Source: Stenopsyche tienmushanensis (taxonomy: Eukaryota; Arthropoda; Insecta; Trichoptera; Stenopsychidae). Taken from it: DNA of 64,000 nucleotides. The notes beneath the pieces are model-generated. The model had not been told where the DNA came from, ran no database searches, and was given only the letters and a program-made list of their open reading frames with translations. The DNA lies in NCBI GenBank assembly GCA_008973525.1, contig WACJ01000125.1, positions 682,001-746,000 on the forward strand. The letters are read 5' to 3'. A program made the position numbers and the translations under genes. Of the stretch, positions 22,570 through 35,335 are shown piece after piece; positions within the stretch are counted from its first letter, which is position 1, and each line of letters starts with the position of its first letter.

Positions 22570-25500
22570 ATGATCACTGATGTTATGTCTTTAACTGGGG
22601 AAACTGAAGCGGATTCAGGCACATTGTCTCCTCAACGACATCACAACAATAATGACAAGGTTTTATTGAAATTTAGTTTTATGGCTTTAATGCATTTTTT
22701 AAAATATGGAACTGTTTGTAACTATTAAAATACATTTTATGGTGAAAATGGGCCTAATTGATTTTTTTTTAATATTGTAAAAATCTCCGTTTCAGAAGTC
22801 CGGAATTGTTAAAACTTACAATTCTGATGAGGATGATAAAACTACCGTATTACTACGGTGCAAAACTTGTGATAAATTTACTACCTTGAATGGCCGACAG
22901 TTGTCGGCTCATATGGCACAGTGCACAATGGCTCAAGATAATAACAATATGCCGGCTGGAGCGGCACTTCAATCTTCACCGGGGGCTGCCGGCACAGACG
23001 GTCGACCTCACCGGAAGCTTTTTGAATGTGACGTCTGTAACATGAAATTCTCAAATGGTGCCAACATGAGAAGACATAAAATGCGACATACTGGTGTGAA
23101 ACCGTACGAATGTCGAGTATGTCAAAAGAGATTTTTTCGTAAAGATCACCTGGCTGAGCATTTTACAACTCATACAAAATCTTTACCATATCATTGCCCG
23201 ATTTGCAACAGAGGCTTTCAGAGGCAGATAGCAATGAGAGCCCATTTCCAGAATGAACATGTTGGCCAACATGACTTAGTTAAGACATGTCCGCTTTGTA
23301 GTTATCGTGCACCGACTATGAAAAGTTTGCGTGTTCATTTTTATAACAGGTTATTTTTTTATTACTTGAATATATATTATTAGATTTTCTTTTATATAAT
23401 TTTATATTTTGGGTATGTGTCTTTCGAGGTAGCATTAAGATAAAAATATATCTTTAAATTAAATTCAAATACAAAGATGATGATGGTGCAACTTGATTAT
23501 TATATCATACAGCGTTTTACGTTATAAATAATGAATGGCATTTGAATTGTACAGATGTTACTATGAAATATCAGTTTGTTTAGTCTGTCTCATAATTAAA
23601 ATGTGCAGTGAATTACATTTATTCGATCTACCTACATTTTTTGAATGCACTTAGTAATCTTTGGAAAAGATAAGCAATAGTTCTTGTTTAAGATGAGAAA
23701 TTCCTGAAAAAATTGCAGGAAAGCAGGAAAATATGAATTAATCACTTGATAATGCATTGCAAAAAGAATTTTATTTTATGTTCATTATGCAGATTTTATT
23801 GATATCTGGTAAATAATCTGTTACCAATATGCTGTACTGCATTTATTCACTCGTAATCTTTATCCTTGTTCTTCCAACAATTCCATGCATTGATTAAAAA
23901 GAGAACGGGAACCGCTTCTGAGATGTATTTTTCTTTAGATTCCAATTTCTGTAGCTTAATCTTCGATGATATTTTGGGTATCATTTTCTAAATTGATGTG
24001 TTCAACAATATCTCTGAACAACTTTTTCCAAATACCCTTTGTACAATACAGCTTTAATAATATTAAATCATTTTCACCAAAACTGCATGGTATCATATGT
24101 TTAATTTTTAATGATTTGTACATAAACGCAACAAAAATGCGGAAAGAATTTAAAAAAAAATCATACTATAACAAATCCGTACTTATTTGGGTCTCAATAA
24201 ACGGGGGCTGCTTGTACTATATTATTAAAATTTAGCATATTTCTGTGACAGGTTGTTTTGACTTTGAGACTTGCATTGTTTATTAGCAATAAATGAAGAT
24301 CTGAAATTATGCTATGATTGTGAATTCTTATGATTATAATGAAATTCAAGAAATAATATTACTTCATATTCTATTTGCGATAAGATCAGTCTATGAACAA
24401 TTGCTTGCTACATTAGTGTTCATGGTAATTTACAAACTAGATTTATGTTAAAAGTAAACAATTATATTTGTCGTTAATTAAATTCAAATATTTTGCATGA
24501 AACCTGTAATCTCTGATAGTATTATTAAAAACAATCATATATATTTAGTACTAATTATTATTTATTTTATAGGCATGGTATTGATCTAGATAATCCAGGT
24601 CCCGGGGGAAATCCTGTTTCCTTGCTAGCAGCGGGTCTCAATTCTGGTGCTCTATCAATCGACAGTGGTTCCTTAGAAAATTCTCTGGGTGCCCTTGGTT
24701 CATTAGGACCTGGTTTATCAGTATCCGTCGCAGCTACTTATTCTGATAGTGGGGACAGTACTGGTGCAAGATCTACTGATAATGCTACACCTCCTATGCA
24801 TTATCTTACACCTCATGTGGAAATATCGATGGCTGACAACAATGAGACATATTCTCCTGGCCAATCGAACAACAACCAAGGTGATTTATGTAATCTCATA
24901 TTCATGAGTAATTTCATTGCATTAAAAAAGACTCGTTAGATATATAAGAAAATTTAAAGTTTGTCGCAAATGATATTAGCTGTTTCCATTGTGAAATAGA
25001 CAATTATAATCAATATGTGCGAATCAATAAGTCTTGAATTTGCAGCTTTGTTACCGATCGAATCATAAAGTGTTTTAAATGTTTTTTATCAGTTCATAGT
25101 CTTTGATTTATTACAGATTTTCCTACTTTTTAAAAATGTATTTTGATAAAGGGTATTGTATTTATTTTTTAGGAATGTCTGAAAGTCTAAAGTCTGAGAG
25201 ACTTAATGGTTCAGGTGAAGGACCTAGTTCGCCCCAGTCTGGAGATAGTAATTGCAATGTGGCGAGTAGTTCTCATTGTAGTATTCCCCAATTAGCCGGC
25301 ACTAATATCACACCATCTATTAGTCTAATACCTATAAAACAGGTATATTATTCATTTTATATTATAATAATTATTTTTTCTTTAACCCTTATGTCAATGA
25401 AATGATTTTAATGTACTCCTGTCAATTATATAGATAAACAAACTATCGGCTCTAGATACATTAATATAAATATCCTTTTTTCTCGAAATACAAGGATCCT

Positions 25501-26444
25501 GATTTTCTTTTAAATTTTGAATTCTGTAAAACCATTAACCTGTTAAATGCCAACGACGCACCGGCGCGTCGCATTTGTATGCGCTCGTTACTCTCTGGCA
25601 GTTAAAAGGTTAAAAGGACAAACTCCGGGAGATTTGGTAAGATCTATACATAATTACCATAAAAAAAAAACATTGCAGAATCATAATGGTCTGGCCAGAC
25701 CATCTTATTGACAGAAGGGTTAATTGATACATTTTATTAAACTAATAGAAATTAATGACGAGTGTATTAATTTCTATTTTGTAATATACACTATCAAATA
25801 TTGAAAAAACATTCTGTTTAGTAAAATGTCTGTATAATAATTATTTAAAAAATACATTGTTTATATATATTTTTTAGGAACCTACGTCACATGATGATTC
25901 GACTTCTGCAGGTGGTAATGGAGATCCTTCAGGAGCAGCGGAAGGTGATGGAGGCAATAATAACAATAATCTTACAGTTAGTACTGATGGAAAAAGGGGC
26001 GGAAGTGTGACTTCCAGCAGTCTTTCATCATTAATCAAAGTGTCTCCGCTTAAGAGTTTACTTAGAGAAGATCTCAAAAGAAGAATTACAGCAAGAGGAA
26101 GAGGAAGAACTTCGGTATGTTAATGAAAAAATAGCTCAATTATAATGCATTCTTAAATCTGAAATTTGAAGAAAAATCATTTTTATTTCCAGATGTCACC
26201 GCGTGCTTCACCGTCAGAAGGAGGAGTGATTACGTCAACTCACGTCGAACTGCAAGGATGTTTATTAAATCCAGCATCTTTAGTATGCACGTTTTGTGCT
26301 ATTTCATTCCCAGATTCTACTCTTTATTTTCTTCACAAGGGTTGTCATTGTGACTCGAATCCTTGGAAGTGCAATATTTGTGGAGAGCAGTGCAACAATG
26401 TGTACGAATTCAATTCACATTTATTGAGTAAAAGTCATCAATGA
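22570..26444 (+). CDS. Ikaros/Hunchback-like C2H2 zinc-finger transcription factor, six coding exons, 536 aa
   Basis: Coding exons: 22570-22659 (the exon itself starts at 22563), 22796-23349, 24573-24880, 25173-25342, 25878-26114, 26193-26444. All introns are GT-AG, the phases agree, and the sum is 1611 nt. Fingers: residues 52-73 (C-x2-C-x13-H-x3-C), 108-128, 136-156, 164-185 and 195-216. The middle is Ser/Gly/Asn-rich and probably disordered, and a basic patch (KRRITARGRGR) lies near 440-451. The C-terminal pair, 485-505 and 513-535 (HKGCH, WKCNICGEQC), matches the dimerisation-type fingers of the Ikaros and Hunchback families. The role is nuclear, sequence-specific DNA binding. The final His of finger 5 comes from the next exon. 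From memory it resembles the insect l(3)neo38-type protein, but this is unverified. The start was chosen as the ATG 7 nt after the acceptor; an upstream coding exon cannot be excluded. Confidence 0.88.
23820..23925. repeat. Dispersed repeat in intron 2, also at 57185-57275
   Basis: CTGTTACCA, TACTGCA, TTATTC, GTTCTTC, CATGCATTGATTA.. and AAGAGAA occur in the same order and spacing in both places. The second copy is followed by a tRNA-like region at 57430-57512, so this may be a SINE body. It lies inside the intron between exons 2 and 3 of the zinc-finger gene. Confidence 0.6.
25535..25613. mobile_element. 79-bp TTAA-ended palindromic mini-element in intron 4
   Basis: It starts TTAACCTGTTAAATGCCA and its reverse complement starts TTAACCTTTTAACTGCCA (16 of 18 match). 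A GC-rich core with CGACGC and GCGTCG arms lies just inside the left end. TTAA at both edges fits a tiny piggyBac-type MITE. It lies within the intron between exons 4 and 5. Confidence 0.6.
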
Positions 26445-28547
26445 AGATAGATGATACAAAAGAGTATATATTTACTAAGGACTTTTTGTCATGTGGATAT
26501 TTTTCAACATGAATGTGAAGAAATAACAGTGTCTTAATTCACATATAATCTTTTTCGAAGCGTTTGCAAAGTGATTATTATTGATAGTGATATACTACAT
26601 TTAATATTAAACATTCCTCTTCATAAGTATTTTGGAGTAATCTATGATTTTCTTGTGGGCTTATAAATCTACACAAAATATAAAAATGTTCGATACTCAC
26701 GTTAGATTTGAATTCACATGATTTGAAAATAAATCAGCTAAAACTGTATAAATATATATATATTTTGATAAAAATCTATGATTTACTTGCTTCATGTGAA
26801 TGAATACAATATTTAAGTTTGTTAAAGATTATTGAGTTAAAACACTGAAATTTATATTTAATTATTCATGAAAGTATATAAATAATTTATTTTTGGTACT
26901 CTTTAGGATTAACGAAACAACATAGAGCGTATTGGTAATTTTGGGATAATTGTAACGTTTGATGCGTATATTTTGTTGTTTTGCTTCTGTATAGGAGACC
27001 AAAGTCATATCAAACCTTGAAAACCAAAGGCGGGGGGACAAGTAATTTATCATTCCAATATACATTCTCTTAAACAATTGCGGTAAAATCTGAATTAAAT
27101 GACTGTGGATTGATCAAAAATATTGTATTTCATCCTTATAATTTTCGGTAATACCATTTAATATTTTCCATGATCTCGTTCTATGAGCTTTTTACTTACA
27201 ACACTACTGCGATTCAAATGATATATTATTATTTTCGTGAAGCCTTTCGATCACCACAAAGAGCCTTTATTTATGTAGCCAGATTTTACTTGAAATTCCA
27301 TATATACAATTTTTATATATTTATGTAAATTTATATACACCAATTAATGCACGTTAGATCATCAAAAGTTTATAAACAATGTTATGCACACCTGAATATG
27401 CCAAAAACCACACTCCAAATTGTTCACCGATAGAATGAGCCTTATTTGTTACATAAAGATAACTCGCTATTATGTTTTAATTGACAATATGCGCTGTTTT
27501 CTGGCAGAAAAATTGTGGCAGAAGATATATGTATTTGATTATATTGTATTAAGTAAGTTTAGTTATTGACTTTTTCTTATAAAGAATTAATGTACTTCAA
27601 TATTTTAATGGTTCTTTTGGCAATGTAATCGATTTTTCATTGTAATCATACATTCCATCTATTGAAAAAATGCTGTCCGAGAGCTTAAATTTAATTGATT
27701 GATATATACATATATATATTTAGATAAAATTTAGTTGACTTAATATGATTAATATGCATACTTATGTATGTGTATGTATTAGATAGCCTTATTAGAAATC
27801 GGCAGCACCTTAATTCTAATTTGATATGTATTGGCAGCAATTTTGATTCATTATATTTACTTATTATATTTTTCCATTGGAATCATTTAGCTATATTTTA
27901 TTTATTACTAAAAGAAATATTTATGATTTGAATTTGATACATTTAAATATTTTTTAGTGTTTAAATCAGTTGTCTAAAGTTTACTTTATAAATACAGTTT
28001 TTCTTGTATACATCTTTGTGTACATATTCCGCTGCATTCCAATTTATGATTATTCCGCAGAGATATGAAAAGTTTTTTATATATTGTACTTATTAGAGAA
28101 ATGATTGGCTAATTTTCATAAAATAGTTAAATAGGAAGCTTTGATACCATTTATTCGATTCAAGATTAAATTTTATTTTATTTGGTTACATTTTGTACGA
28201 AACAAGAAAAAGTGCTATTATTAAATGTTTAGAAAAGTGCTCATTTTAGGGTTATTCATATGTATATTTGTCCCATGAAGCATCCTTTCAATCAAAAGAA
28301 TTGCATCACTATAAATATATTTAGTGCATCATGTGAAATTATTAATTTTAATTTCTTTGGAAAGAATAATGTATGCCAAGGGTATAAAATAATGCATGCC
28401 ACAGAATGAAGCTTTCACAAAAAATATTTTATATAAACATTTATTAAAACAAATATTTGAACAATTCAAGCATTTGAATGTGTCGGTAGTGCCAAATATA
28501 CGTGTTGTTAAGCCCAGATAAAATAAATATAACAAGAATTTTAGCCT
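26445..28547 (+). other. 3' region of the zinc-finger gene
   Basis: AT-rich with no further coding exon after the TGA at 26442-26444. An AATAAA lies at 26728-26733, about 285 nt after the stop, and could end the transcript; the true 3' end is not determinable. A (TATA)n tract and nothing else of note follow. Confidence 0.4.
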
Positions 28548-28752
28548 TTAACCCCAAAAGGAGTATCATCACAAGGTCTACGATTCCCCTCCACTTATTC
28601 AGAAAGAGCAGTCTTGTACATTGAGCTCGGAGACAGACAGAGAGAGAACGTAGCGCAATTCGGGAGAAAGAGACAGAGAGCTTCCCCGCATACATTGCAC
28701 GATTGTATAAATCGTTAACCCAAATTTATCGACTAATTGAAGATTGTCATAT
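28548..28752. repeat. Dispersed repeat family A, copy 3 (internally deleted)
   Basis: It begins TTAACCCCAAAAGG and shares the TTCAGAAAGAGCA, GACAGACAGAGAGAGAACG and CAAATTTATCGACT blocks with 14740-14885, then jumps to the block matching about 15131-15145. The TTAA right end is missing. Confidence 0.65.
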
Positions 28753-31023
28753 ATTTAGTTTTTGTCCAAATATTGTTATAAAAGGACTAATACCAATGCC
28801 GTTTTATAAAATTAATTAATTTTTATCTTAAATTATCAGTCTATAAGTAGTGAGTGGTTTTTCTGTTCCGATACCAATCATTTAATGTGCATTTGTCAGG
28901 TGTTTATTCGATGCGCGATTCAAGCGCCACGTATTTTTGGTACTACCTATGAATAGTTTGTCTTGTTTTGCTCTTCTATTTAGGGACAAACATTATAAGT
29001 TTAATCGACATTTATTAATGAAATAAACGAAGATGAGATTAACTCACATTCCAATTTTAAATTTGTTGCGACCATTCCTTGTTATGTAACTTTATTTTTA
29101 AAATGTTATAGAAATACAATGTAAATAATACCGTCCGACAGCGATTCGATATACCATTTGATAATTAATCATTGTAAATTATGACAACGTTGTTTATATT
29201 ATTTTAATTATATTTTATACATATTGTAAGATTTATTCATCAAGCTCACTTAAGAATCAATTAGATCTCTCAGCTCATATTTTTCTATTAAAAATTCAGT
29301 ACTAAAATCTTGTTTATGTAGATTTACTGTATACTAATGATTTTGTTTGTACATTTTTTTGAATGGCTATTTCTCGCGTTTAGTCGGGAGATATGTTTTT
29401 ATAAAATATATGATTAATATATTAATTCCATCAATTGATATTCAATGGCTGTTAATGAAGAACTCCATAAAAAGACATTACTCTTGATCTATATTTTTCT
29501 TGTTAAAATATTTTTTACTTCAATTTCACCGAAACTCAATTTACAAATTGTAGAAAATTTTCTATGCCAGTTTTGAGCAGAATTTATTAATTTTTCAATG
29601 ATCGTTTTTAGCAGATATGATTTCTATATTAATCTTAGTTTTTGTTGTTGTTATCTTGTTGATTGCAGTTCTTTTTTGTTATTCCCAAGGTGCCTGATAT
29701 TTGACCACGGTGATAAAAACAATATTTTGACTGTATTGAATACAAATTGAATAAGCATTAGATCGATTAGTAATGTAAGACATTGTAAATTAAATATATA
29801 ATTATATTTATTCATTTGTACACAGTGCAGTTGTATTTTGACCTTCATGGGTATATATGAGCCCAAAGATATTAAGATATTTTCTAAAGATTGGGGGCTA
29901 ATTAATAAAATGTGTTCGTTAATGACGGTTATTCTTTTAATCATTCCATTAGATGTAAGTACTTAATATTGTCGGTTGTGGTCTTGCCTGTTAAAAAAAG
30001 ACGCCTTACTATCATTAAGATACTAAAATTGAAGCTACCAACGAATGTAAGTTATTGTCGGTTATTCACCGACTGTATTCCGTCCATGCACTTTTTGACT
30101 GCTTCTGTCAGTCATACTTATTTTTGTAGTAAGTACTCATTAACACTTGAATTAACAAATAAAATATATTTTAATGATACTTATTGTTTTACTATATACA
30201 TATAATATATAGTAATGTTAAAATTGTTACATTTAAAATATTTTATCATGTTTGCTACTGTACCTAGAAAGTAGTCGCTCGTAACACATGTGTAGGCTAA
30301 ATTAAATTAGATTTTCACAATACAAGGTGCCCTTGCAGGATTTTAATCGAAACATTATTAAGTTTTCATAACTGATTTTAAAACGGGATTTATTTGTCGG
30401 ATCCGAAAAGAAATGTTTTAATCGAGTACGAGTACCTATTTTTCAGAATGTTTCCAATATATAAGCATTGAATAGGCTTTTTTCAAGTACATCCATGTGT
30501 TTAGTATATAGGCATTTAAGTTATTTCATATGTTAATTTAAAAAATTAATTAGTTGTTAATTTGTATTTATATACATAACAATCATGTTATAATTAAACA
30601 TCTTTCGTGAATTTACGTTTTCAATATTTAATGATTTACTATTTTATTACACTTCTACTGTTTAGAAAGATGACAAAATTGTTGAATATTTATGTACAGT
30701 ATTTATTTAATTTAATCACATTCACAGTGAAGTTCTACTCATTGTTTCCAATAATAATTATAATAATGATAATGTGATGTTTTATGTTTAATACATATTG
30801 TAGTTTTGAAAATCATATGAAGATATTTTGTATAAATAAGTGCAAATAATTATATATTTTTTAAATTATGAAATATCCTCCAAAAACATGAAATTGTTAT
30901 TGATAATATATTTATATTACTACATGAAATCACCAAGACTAAAGTATTTATGTTAAATATTTTTTTATGAGGAGAACTATTATTGTTATACCATAAATAT
31001 ATATAAAACATTCAAACTATACA
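28753..31023. other. AT-rich, nothing recognised
   Basis: Very AT-rich sequence with short ORFs lacking coding character. No repeat or RNA gene is supported. Confidence 0.4.
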
Positions 31024-31025
31024 TA

Positions 31026-31117
31026 CAGGCAGTTCATTCGCGTGAAGTGTCTGGCGTTGTGAATCTATCCGAATCAATTTATATAGTAAGAAACCCGAAC
31101 GGTGATTAAACTGCCTG
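31026..31117. mobile_element. 92-bp TA-flanked inverted-repeat element
   Basis: It starts CAGGCAGTTCATTCGCG and ends with the inverted match (AAACTGCCTG), with TA on each side (31024-31025 and 31118-31119). The ends and TA duplication fit a Tc1/mariner-type MITE. A simple stem-loop is the alternative. Confidence 0.55.
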
Positions 31118-31633
31118 TATATATATATTCTTATATGATTATAGTAATTTTTAAGAATTTAGTTTTATAAAACTTGCCGATTTAATTCATCAGCCGATTT
31201 TTCGGTTTCACGATTTTAAACGTTAAGGCCGGTGGCTTTGTACAGATTATAATTTGTTTTGGAAATAATTCCAGGTTATTGTGATTTGACCATTGTGCAA
31301 CAGATTGTTTTATTTATTTATATTCTGTCTGGTAAAGGGATAATATATATTTGGTGCAGTCATATATGTTTGTTTTATTATTTTTTGATTTGCTTATTTT
31401 ATCTTCATTTTAAAAGGCATTATGCTTTCAAATTATGAGTTTAAACAAATTGAAGTGAATGTATCGAGAGCTATTCACTGATTCAACATTTTTCCGACTT
31501 ACAAGACATTCAACAAAAATCTATTTGAATAAGAATTTCTATGATGAGTACAAATGGGTATATTTCTAGTTGTATTATTAAAAAAGAGATAATGAAAAAA
31601 CGTGTTTTTCTTTGATAATACCACCAAAAGTAT
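31118..31633. other. AT-rich, nothing recognised
   Basis: No supported feature. Confidence 0.4.
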
Positions 31634-32723
31634 TTAACCCTTTGCGATCCGAAGGTTTTTTCAAAAGTGTTGCGCCTTGAATTTATTAAAAAATGTTTAT
31701 GCTGAAAAATGAAGGAAACATGCTAAAATAAATTAGTAAAAATATATATTTAGTAAGTATGATGTTTATTGATATATTTAATACTAATTTACAAAAATTA
31801 ATTCCCAAAATTACGTAAAGTGTGATATTTTTTAAAACAATATCCAGGGTGGAGGTCAGGCCTTTTCTCACATGTATCGCAATATAATGATGCCCATTTT
31901 ATTTATCCTGAAATATTACGATATTAACACACCGTACAATCGTTGTAGTTTATAGAATCATATATATATATATAATGGGGGTTTCCATTCAATCGTTTCT
32001 CGTTATCGATCATCGATCTATGTCCAGTATCTGAATTTTTGTCCGATGAGTTGCATCAACATTTGGCGAAACTTTATATGGGACTGTGGCTTTTGTATCT
32101 CCTTTTTTCACATTTTTTTAATGTATAAAAAGCCATTTTAATGACTTACATATAAAATCAATAATCATTCATTTGTATTTTGTTTTTTTTTTTTTTTAAA
32201 TATAAATTTACATATAAATATAAAAGGAAACCAAATATTCTTTATACTATTTAATATTTATGGTTCACTTTGAAATGCAATTTCTTGCAATTCTTTAGTC
32301 TTGTATCCACACCATTTGTCTGAATATACCGAGTTCAATATTTTCTAAAATTGCCGCCATTAATCTCTTTGTACTGCAGTTGGACGCTTTGACCAAAAAG
32401 CATTTGCGCATCTCTCGACATAGTCCACGGAAGATCCACTGCGGAGGGAGCACTCGACAAACTCTCATCAATTTCAATGATAAAACCTTTGCTAACGATT
32501 TTCTGCTTTGGCCTTTGACGATGCAAGTAGTCAGTATTCTTTTACAGTAGGTGACAAATTGAAAACGCGTTCATTTTGAAACAATGAAAATAAACAAATT
32601 AAATTTAAAAAATCAAAAACAAATGAATAATTATTTTATTTAATAATAATATATTTGTCCCCCGTTAACAGGGTTGTACCGAAATGATTTTCAATACGTG
32701 TGGACATGACCACAAAGGGTTAA
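31634..32723 (-). mobile_element. Degraded piggyBac element with transposase tail
   Basis: The left end TTAACCCTTTGCGATC and the inverted right end TTAACCCTTTGTGGTC agree at 14 of 16 positions, with TTAA at both edges. On the minus strand at about 31795-31900, one frame reads YCDTCEKRPDLHPGYC, then FKKYHTLRN and a stop. This is the C-terminal Cys-rich domain of piggyBac transposases (C-x2-C...LH-x3-CF-x2-YH). The DDD catalytic region could not be found. Two overlapping short minus-strand ORFs at 32295-32526 may be further broken transposase. The 1.09-kb length is less than half that of a full element, so it is internally deleted and dead. Confidence 0.72.
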
Positions 32724-34276
32724 TATTTATTAATAACAGAAATACAACTTCGGGTAAATCTATATTCACCTTAAAAATGAATCTTTGTGCAAATTTTGCA
32801 TGCGAAATAATTCATTATATTAAATCAAGATGCAGTTGAACTGTAAAGCAACAGATAATTTTTGCTGATTCGTGTTGTTCATTTTATTTGTAATACAAGG
32901 AAAATATTGTAAATATTCTAACGCAGCCATTATTCAATTATCTCTTTATCTTTGACTCAAGAGATTATTAGTTAAAAGGAAATATTTTTGTCTGTTCTGT
33001 GAATAAAATCTATTTTTTACTATAACTATTTTTTATTATTTCATGTTAGATAATTGGCTTTTCAAAATCATAATACAAATCAATATTAATTAATAAAAAT
33101 GGATATTATTTCATATTTTTAAAATGATGAACATCACAATTTAGAACACACATTGAATCTTTTTTTTCTTCATTTTTATATACATGGAATCTGAAAGACA
33201 TTTTTTTTGTAATCCATATGTATTTTTTTTTAAATAAATAAAATTACACCTTTCATTATTGAGAAGTAATTATAATATGTAGATTAAAAATATGAAAGTA
33301 CATGGATTTAACTCGTTTATGCTTTTATCGCATCTATGATCGTATCCTATTTAAATAAATAGCAAAGGTTAATCGGAGATAAATACAATCAAACGTGAAG
33401 ATTTTTCATTAACAGTCATATTTTATGTTTATTCTAAATCTAATGTTACAAGAATACAATAAATGCGGGAATCAATTTTTGATTTATGAAAAAATAATTA
33501 CAATTGAATAGATTTTGGATACTTTTAGAATCATTGCTCATTCAATTTATGAAAATAATGTTTTAAAATAGCAGCGATAAGATATTTTTAGTTATATTTA
33601 AACAGGTGATAAAATAATCATATTTTGGGAAACTACCCGTTGATTTAATGCACATATTAATTTGAATTTGATCAGTAAATTATCTCGTAATATAGTTGTT
33701 AGACTCGATCATCCTGGGTTCCAATATACAGAGATTGCGGTAAGCGATATTTTAAAACGTAAGCTGCGTAAAAGTCAATTACAATTCTATGACAGATCCA
33801 AGTATTGTTTCGTTGAATCTAATTATTTCGTTTCTCGACATCTATAAATAGTCATGGTTTGCAATTTAGGTATTGTCTTACGAGTAATTATTATAAATTT
33901 ATGAAACAAATTTTTATAACAAAATATATTTTTTAAATTATTCATATATAACAAAAGAAGACAATTGATTTCAATTTAAATAAAAAGGTTCTAATAAGAT
34001 GCATATTTTCCATCTTATTTATTTGTATTTTAAAAAAAGCAGATAAAAATTTGACAGTGAAATCATGAGGTATTTATATGATTTTAAAAATATATTTTTC
34101 TAAAATTACAATTGTTATTCGGCTGCTTGCTGCTCAACTCAACTGTGAAATAAAATTGCTCTACTTTTGATTGTCATAGTTCGTCAGTTGACCGCTAGGT
34201 GTATTGCATCGGCGGTAGTGCGGAAGTTTTGGTAGAAAAGTTTTACTGTCAAAAAATAGTTTTGTTTGGGGTAGGC
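32724..34276. other. AT-rich, ending in a candidate promoter
   Basis: Nothing is supported up to about 34100. From 34110 base composition becomes less AT-rich as the candidate first exon at 34277 is approached. Confidence 0.35.
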
Positions 34277-34352
34277 ATGGGGGGAGCAGCAGGAATCGAC
34301 GGGGAACAGGCCCTGGATGCTGATATTTTACAAGGGGATGTTCCTGTGCCAG
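34277..34352 (+). CDS. Candidate first coding exon of an unidentified gene
   Basis: ATG in GGCATGGGG context opens a 25-codon frame (MGGAAGIDGEQALDADILQ...) that runs straight into a good donor, CCAG|GTAAAT, in phase 1. Codon use here is GC-richer than the surroundings, and the 160 bp upstream is CpG-bearing and could be 5' UTR. Read without splicing, it stops two codons later. No downstream exon was found in the rest of the window, so the gene would have a long first intron. The product is not recognised. Confidence 0.4.
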
Positions 34353-34954
34353 GTAAATGAATTGTTATTTGTAGCATTTCCGCCCAAAATTAAATAACTT
34401 TTTAATTGTCAAACATAACCTAATACATCTGTCACTTAAACTTTTATAAACATAAACTGATGCTCACTTGAAAAACAAATTTTAACAAGTTTTCTTTTTA
34501 CAATACGTTTTTAAGACAATAAATAATAAAATATAATAATGTCGCGACAGTATGACATAGTAAAAATAAAAGTATTCCAATACATTTCTTATTTAGAGAA
34601 AATACACAAATTTCATACATTGTGTTCCAATGTTTTTTCCATTGAATACATTAATATTCTTCGCTTTTTAATATTGTACATTTATTAGTATTATGCATTT
34701 GTTTCATGATTTTATTCAAAGTTTGCTCTCAGATGCTGATTAGATTTATTAATTCACAAACTTAAACGCTTCTATAAGAATCATTTAAATTTATTTCTAG
34801 TAATTGTACGTTTCACAGATATAGATATATGTCATTAAATATTGTTATGAAATGCTTGTTGTTTAAGACATATACGCATATTTGTTATTATATGTATAAT
34901 TGATATTTGTTGTATGAATCGATTAACGACAACAATATAAATTGATGTGTTAAT
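34353..34954. other. AT-rich, nothing recognised
   Basis: It would be intron if the candidate exon at 34277 is real. Confidence 0.35.
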
Positions 34955-35335
34955 GATCGGCAGTCAGTAACTTTTTTAGGCTCACGGAGCACTAAAATGA
35001 TGAAAATTTTAATTCAGCCGGACCACTACCTGGACTTTTGTGTTAAATATTATGTATTGAAATTCGTTTTTCAGGAAATAACTATTAAGTGCCTCAAAAA
35101 ATTTTGAGCTAGTTAATTAAGCGAACAAAGTAGTTCTTCATGTAACTGTTATTCACACTCAACCTTGACAGAACAGAGTACGAATGCTTTGTTTGTAATA
35201 TCAGTAAATTAGTCAAGTTGAATTGAATAAAATGAGTTTTTCACCGTTTTTATTATCTGTTTATCAATAATGTCAGATTTCTCTGCGAACCACCAAAATT
35301 TTCTTGTGGACCACTGGTGTTCCGCTTATCACACT
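34955..35335. repeat. Degraded hAT-like repeat
   Basis: The left part reads CAGTCAGTAACTTTTTTAGG and CTCACGGAGCACTAAAATG. The right part has GCGAACCACCAAAATTTTC and GTGGACCACTGG. These are typical terminal blocks of arthropod hAT elements, but the outer ends do not pair cleanly and no target duplication is visible. Confidence 0.45.
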
